Assembly: GCA_026260175.1 (NCBI GenBank)
Contig: JAKCWW010000001.1
Location: forward strand, 22,783 to 86,782
Length of the DNA stretch: 64,000 nt
Direction: 5' to 3'
DNA from: Reticulitermes lucifugus
Taxonomy: Eukaryota > Arthropoda > Insecta > Blattodea > Rhinotermitidae
The notes under the pieces are model-generated. The model was given only the letters and a program-made list of their open reading frames with translations, was not told the DNA's origin and searched no databases. Positions 60,880 to 64,000 of the stretch are shown here, one piece after another. Every line of letters begins with the position of its first letter. Positions within the stretch are counted from its first letter, which is position 1. The translations under genes were made by a program, and so were the position numbers.

Positions 60880-61420
60880 ACGCCTTATCAAAAAATATCG
60901 GGACTGATGCTGTGAAAATAGGAGTACTAAATTTATCTTGATGACGGACTAATCTCCTTCAAAGTAGGCCCTTTGTGCTTAGATACGCTTATTCCAGCGG
61001 CTCTTCCACTACTGGAAGCACCTCTCGTACTCTGTTTTGGGGATCTCTAGAAGTTTCTGCGTACCGTTAAATTTAATGGTTTCCGCGTCTTCAAATCATT
61101 GATCTTTCAAGGTGTTCTTAATTTGGGGGAAGAGGAAAAAAGTCACATGGGCACATGTCTGGGGAGCACGATGGTTGACGTGTCTGTGGAATGATGTATT
61201 TGGCTAAAAACTGCTGCAAAAATTGGGCCGAGTGCGCCGATGCCTTATCATGACGAATTTGAATAGCGCCAGACGGCAATGTGCTTGGTCGTTTACGGCG
61301 CAGTGAATCATAGAGATACCTTAGAAATTCTAAATAAAAATGATAGTTTACATTTTGGCCTTGTGGAGCATATTTGTGGTGCACAGAGCCTTCTGAACTC
61401 AGTCCTAATACTTTTCGATC
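60880..61420 (-). pseudogene. Mariner transposase, 3' half relic
   Basis: The minus strand reads VHHKYAPQGQNVNYHFYLEF, LRYLYDSLRRKRPSTLPSGA, IQIRHDKASAHSAQFLQQFL and YSPD-like CSPDMCPCDFFPLPPN. A frameshift follows, then FEDAETIKFNGTQKLLEIPK, TEYERCFQ, a stop, WKSRWNKRI and AYFEGD. The HHD..SAH and PCDFF motifs and the WKSRW...YFEGD end are diagnostic of mariner. The N-terminal half was not recognised beyond 61420. Stops and frameshifts make it inactive. Confidence 0.82.
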
Positions 61421-61702
61421 AGCCCTCTTTTACAATTGTGCACGGTCTCATGCCCCAGAACAGTGCCGCTGTTATAATCTTAAATGTCGCGATCTTACAG
61501 GAAGAGGTTACACGATAGGAGACAGACTCGAAGGGACCAATTGGGCAGAGAGTAACAAATATCGTATCTGAAAACCGTGGTTACTTTGCTGAGTATTTCT
61601 CTTCTTGGAGTATAGTCCTTCTTGTGATGCTGATAGTTGCTCCGTCGAAGTTGTTTTAACGTTAAACAATTCTTAATTTTTATCACAGTGTATTTACACC
61701 TA

Positions 61703-61998
61703 GCCGACCCCGGTAACCGTGGGGTCTAAGGCGCATGCCTCGGCCGCTCGATTGCTGGGATTGCGGGTTCGAATCCCGCTGAGAGCATGCATGTTCTTCT
61801 CTTGTGTTTGTTGTGTGTTGTGTAGGTAGCGGCCTCTGTGACGAGCTGATCAGTCGTTCACAGGAGTCTTACCGGGTGTGTGTGTGTGTCTAATTGTGTG
61901 TGATCTAGACACATCAACAATGAGGTGGCCTAGGCCCGAGTTGGAGTGTAGCGCCACAGAAGAAGAAGAAGAAGTAGAAGAATAATAATAATAATACA
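61703..61998 (+). mobile_element. Family B SINE, variant
   Basis: GCCGACCCCGGTAACCGTGG leads into box A GTGGGGTCTAAGGCGC and box B GCGGGTTCGAATCCCGC. The tail has GTGTGTGTGTGTCTAATTG and CCACAGAAGAAGAAG with an ATA run. It is a diverged subfamily. Confidence 0.82.
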
Positions 61999-62862
61999 GT
62001 GTTTTTAAACCTATGTGTTTTTATGAATCTCATAATGAACAAGTACTATTTCCCCAAACAAAACCGATTGGTATTTATAATGAAGACATGGTGTTTTCTG
62101 TGAGATAGTAACGGAATTTGTATGTAATGTATTCTTTAGACGGATTTCAGGCTTCAAAGTGTTAATTCCAAACGTTTATGAAACTCCAAGATTTATAACA
62201 TTGTATGGGACCAAATCCTGAAACAGATGAAAGCAATGCGTATTTAAACCACAATATTTTCTTCTTATCTACGCCTTGATCCCCCGTGATTTTATCCCGT
62301 CCGGTTAAAAAAAATGTTTTCCATCTCCCGAAAGAGAATAAATTTAAGTAAACCAGGGAAAGAAATAGAAGGCAGTGAACAAGACAAGCCTTGGATCAGT
62401 CCAAAGAACTGAAAAGGTTAGGTTTCATGTTCTTTCTTTTTAAGTAATGGCGGAAGGAGAGCCGGCTTCCGAAAGGTTAGGTGTTTTTAAACAAAAACAT
62501 CGCGTTTGTAAAAGTCCTCGTATTGTGCAAGTAGCTTCGTGTCACTCCGGCTTTGTGGCAAGTCTATTTCGACTTCGTGTTTGTGACGCTTCGTGTACAT
62601 ATTAGAATATGTATTATACTGTGGAGTAGATTAACAATTTATGTTACAGAAGAGCAGGAATATTCTTGAGCAGCTGAATACACTAAATATAACTGCTGAA
62701 GGAAAACTGTTATATTCACTCTTTCGCCCATTACAGTTCAAGAAACGCGTCACCGGTCAACACGAATAGTTCCGTTGTCATTATGCGTGACACTGAAGTT
62801 CCAGACATTATTACAGTAATCACAGATACGGTTAGATGCAGCAAGTGAAAACAAATTAATTT

Positions 62863-63010
62863 TATGTTATGGTCTTCTGGGTCGTGATACCTTCAAAAGT
62901 GAAGACAGAGGACGCATATTCTTCCGAAAAGTTAGCATATGCTTATAAAACAAAGCATAATAAAGAGCAATATGCATCCTTTCCTCCGCACAAAACTCAG
63001 AACTTAAGTT
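62863..63010 (+). repeat. Fragment of the same interspersed repeat (second half)
   Basis: VFWVVIPSKVKTEDAYSSEK LAYAYKTKHNKEQ resembles the second peptide string of the repeat (SALKMEA...SSETLV.TYK). Same caveat as for 824-1180. Confidence 0.4.
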
Positions 63011-63462
63011 TTCCTATGTTTTTTATTTTAAAATCAGAAAAGAATGGATATTGACGCACATTGACCGACTTATCTACACATCCAATATATAGTTTGTAAT
63101 ATTCCTATAAGAAACACTGGAATCGGCATAAAAACCTACTGTTATGATTAATACACACGGCATGTGGTTGTGGATGTATACCCAAGGTTCCGGAAACATA
63201 CTGCCTTCGTCATCTATCTTAAACAGTTTTATGTATTTAGCCTTTATATTAATAAAGGATAACAAAACAAAATGAAAACCTATTGGAATAATAACTAGAC
63301 CGTCGATCGTAACTCCGTGTTTTTAGTCATTTAATATTTCATTTTAAGAGAATGCAATGTTTCTGATATGTTTTTCAGTTCCTACTGTCGTTGTAAAGAA
63401 TGATATTTAATTCTATTGTTGACCTTAGTGTATCAGTTAACCTTCTAAGCATTTTATAGCTG

Positions 63463-63505
63463 TAATACCTGACGATAACCATACAAGCCGAAACATGTGG
63501 TATTA
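63463..63505 (+). ncRNA. Hammerhead-like motif with perfect stem I but G at the cleavage position
   Basis: Stem I TAATAC/GTATTA pairs over six bases and the core CTGACGA, GAAA and palindromic ACATGT are present. The base after the U is G instead of A, C or U, and stem II (AACCATACAAGCC) has lost its pairing. Confidence 0.48.
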
Positions 63506-63930
63506 AATATTAAATAGCTAAAAATATTGACTTTTAAGCGTCATAAAGGAATGTACAAACCAAAATTTCGAATGAAAAGTTTTCTGTCTCTTTTAAGAGA
63601 GTTTATTAATGGCCTAATCGAGATTGTGACATACAGGTCAGTCCGCTAACCTATCGCAGACAAGACAGGAATCTGAACACAAAACTACTAGAAGGACGTA
63701 ATGCAAGTTTCACATTTGCCAGTTAGTATAATATTAAATATTACAGGAATGAAGGGGATATAGCTGCTGTACAGAGTACCACATTGAATTACCAACGGCT
63801 TTCTTTGAGGTTAGTGTGGGACAGTATACTGAAAAATAATGCTTCTTCTACAGCGAATTTCAACAAAATGTGTGGAAGGATTACGTACTACATTGAAAAG
63901 ACAATTAATGCTTTATGTAAACTAGTTTAT

Positions 63931-64000
63931 TTTCTTCTTCCAATGGCTCGACAGCCCCTTGGGGGCCTAGGCCGGCTCATTTTTCGAGGCTTCACGATCA
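63931..64000 (-). mobile_element. Family B-type SINE 3' end, cut by the window edge
   Basis: The minus strand reads TGATCGTGAAGCCTCG, GGCCTAGGCCCCCAAGGGGC and TGTCGAGCCATTGGAAGAAG, the 3' part of the family. The head lies outside the window. Confidence 0.75.

Overview
The window looks like non-coding, transposon-rich DNA from an insect nuclear genome. The most probable source is a cockroach or termite (Blattodea). That guess rests on an insect-type seven-transmembrane odorant receptor exon, on tRNA-derived SINE families and LINE tails that I remember from that order, and on general texture; no database was searched. There are no operons, rRNA genes or CRISPR arrays. Almost all open frames are short chance frames.

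Only one convincing host gene is visible: a long 5' coding exon of an odorant receptor on the minus strand (24469-25219), ending at a consensus splice donor. About 15 kb away, on the same strand, lies a paralogous internal exon (40201-40423) with an in-frame stop and a missing stretch in a membrane helix, so probably a pseudogene. The window may therefore lie in a chemoreceptor cluster.

The rest is a layered mobile-element landscape. It holds two families of tRNA-derived SINEs (heads near 26.6, 39.9 and 53.4 kb for family A; 28.9, 47.6, 52.4, 53.1 and 61.7 kb for family B) and a single copy of a third (51.7 kb). There are three LINE 3' fragments (15.5, 38.7, 43.0 kb), three Tc1/mariner-type transposase relics (26.6-27.6, 53.8-54.4, 60.9-61.4 kb), a hAT-like non-autonomous element with target duplication (44.8-45.3 kb), pogo/Tigger-like short elements (19.4, 51.8 kb), a perfect 31-bp-arm hairpin MITE (57.3 kb), a large TA-flanked hairpin-free desert on either side of these, and a 0.9 kb CA/ACTAAC satellite interrupted by a LINE tail.

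The most interesting layer is a dispersed set of about a dozen hammerhead-ribozyme-like motifs: CTGANGA, then a stem II hairpin, then GAAA, then a tiny palindromic stem III, a UH dinucleotide and stem I. Several sit one per arm inside foldback (inverted-repeat) elements. The copies at 2310-2351 (-) and 23141-23184 (-) keep every core position. Others differ by one core base but still pair. Stem III is palindromic in most of them (ACATGT, ACATATGT, ACACGTGT, ACGT), a shape suited to dimeric hammerheads. This resembles ribozymes known from Penelope-like elements and retrozymes, but the foldback hosts here carry no recognisable protein.
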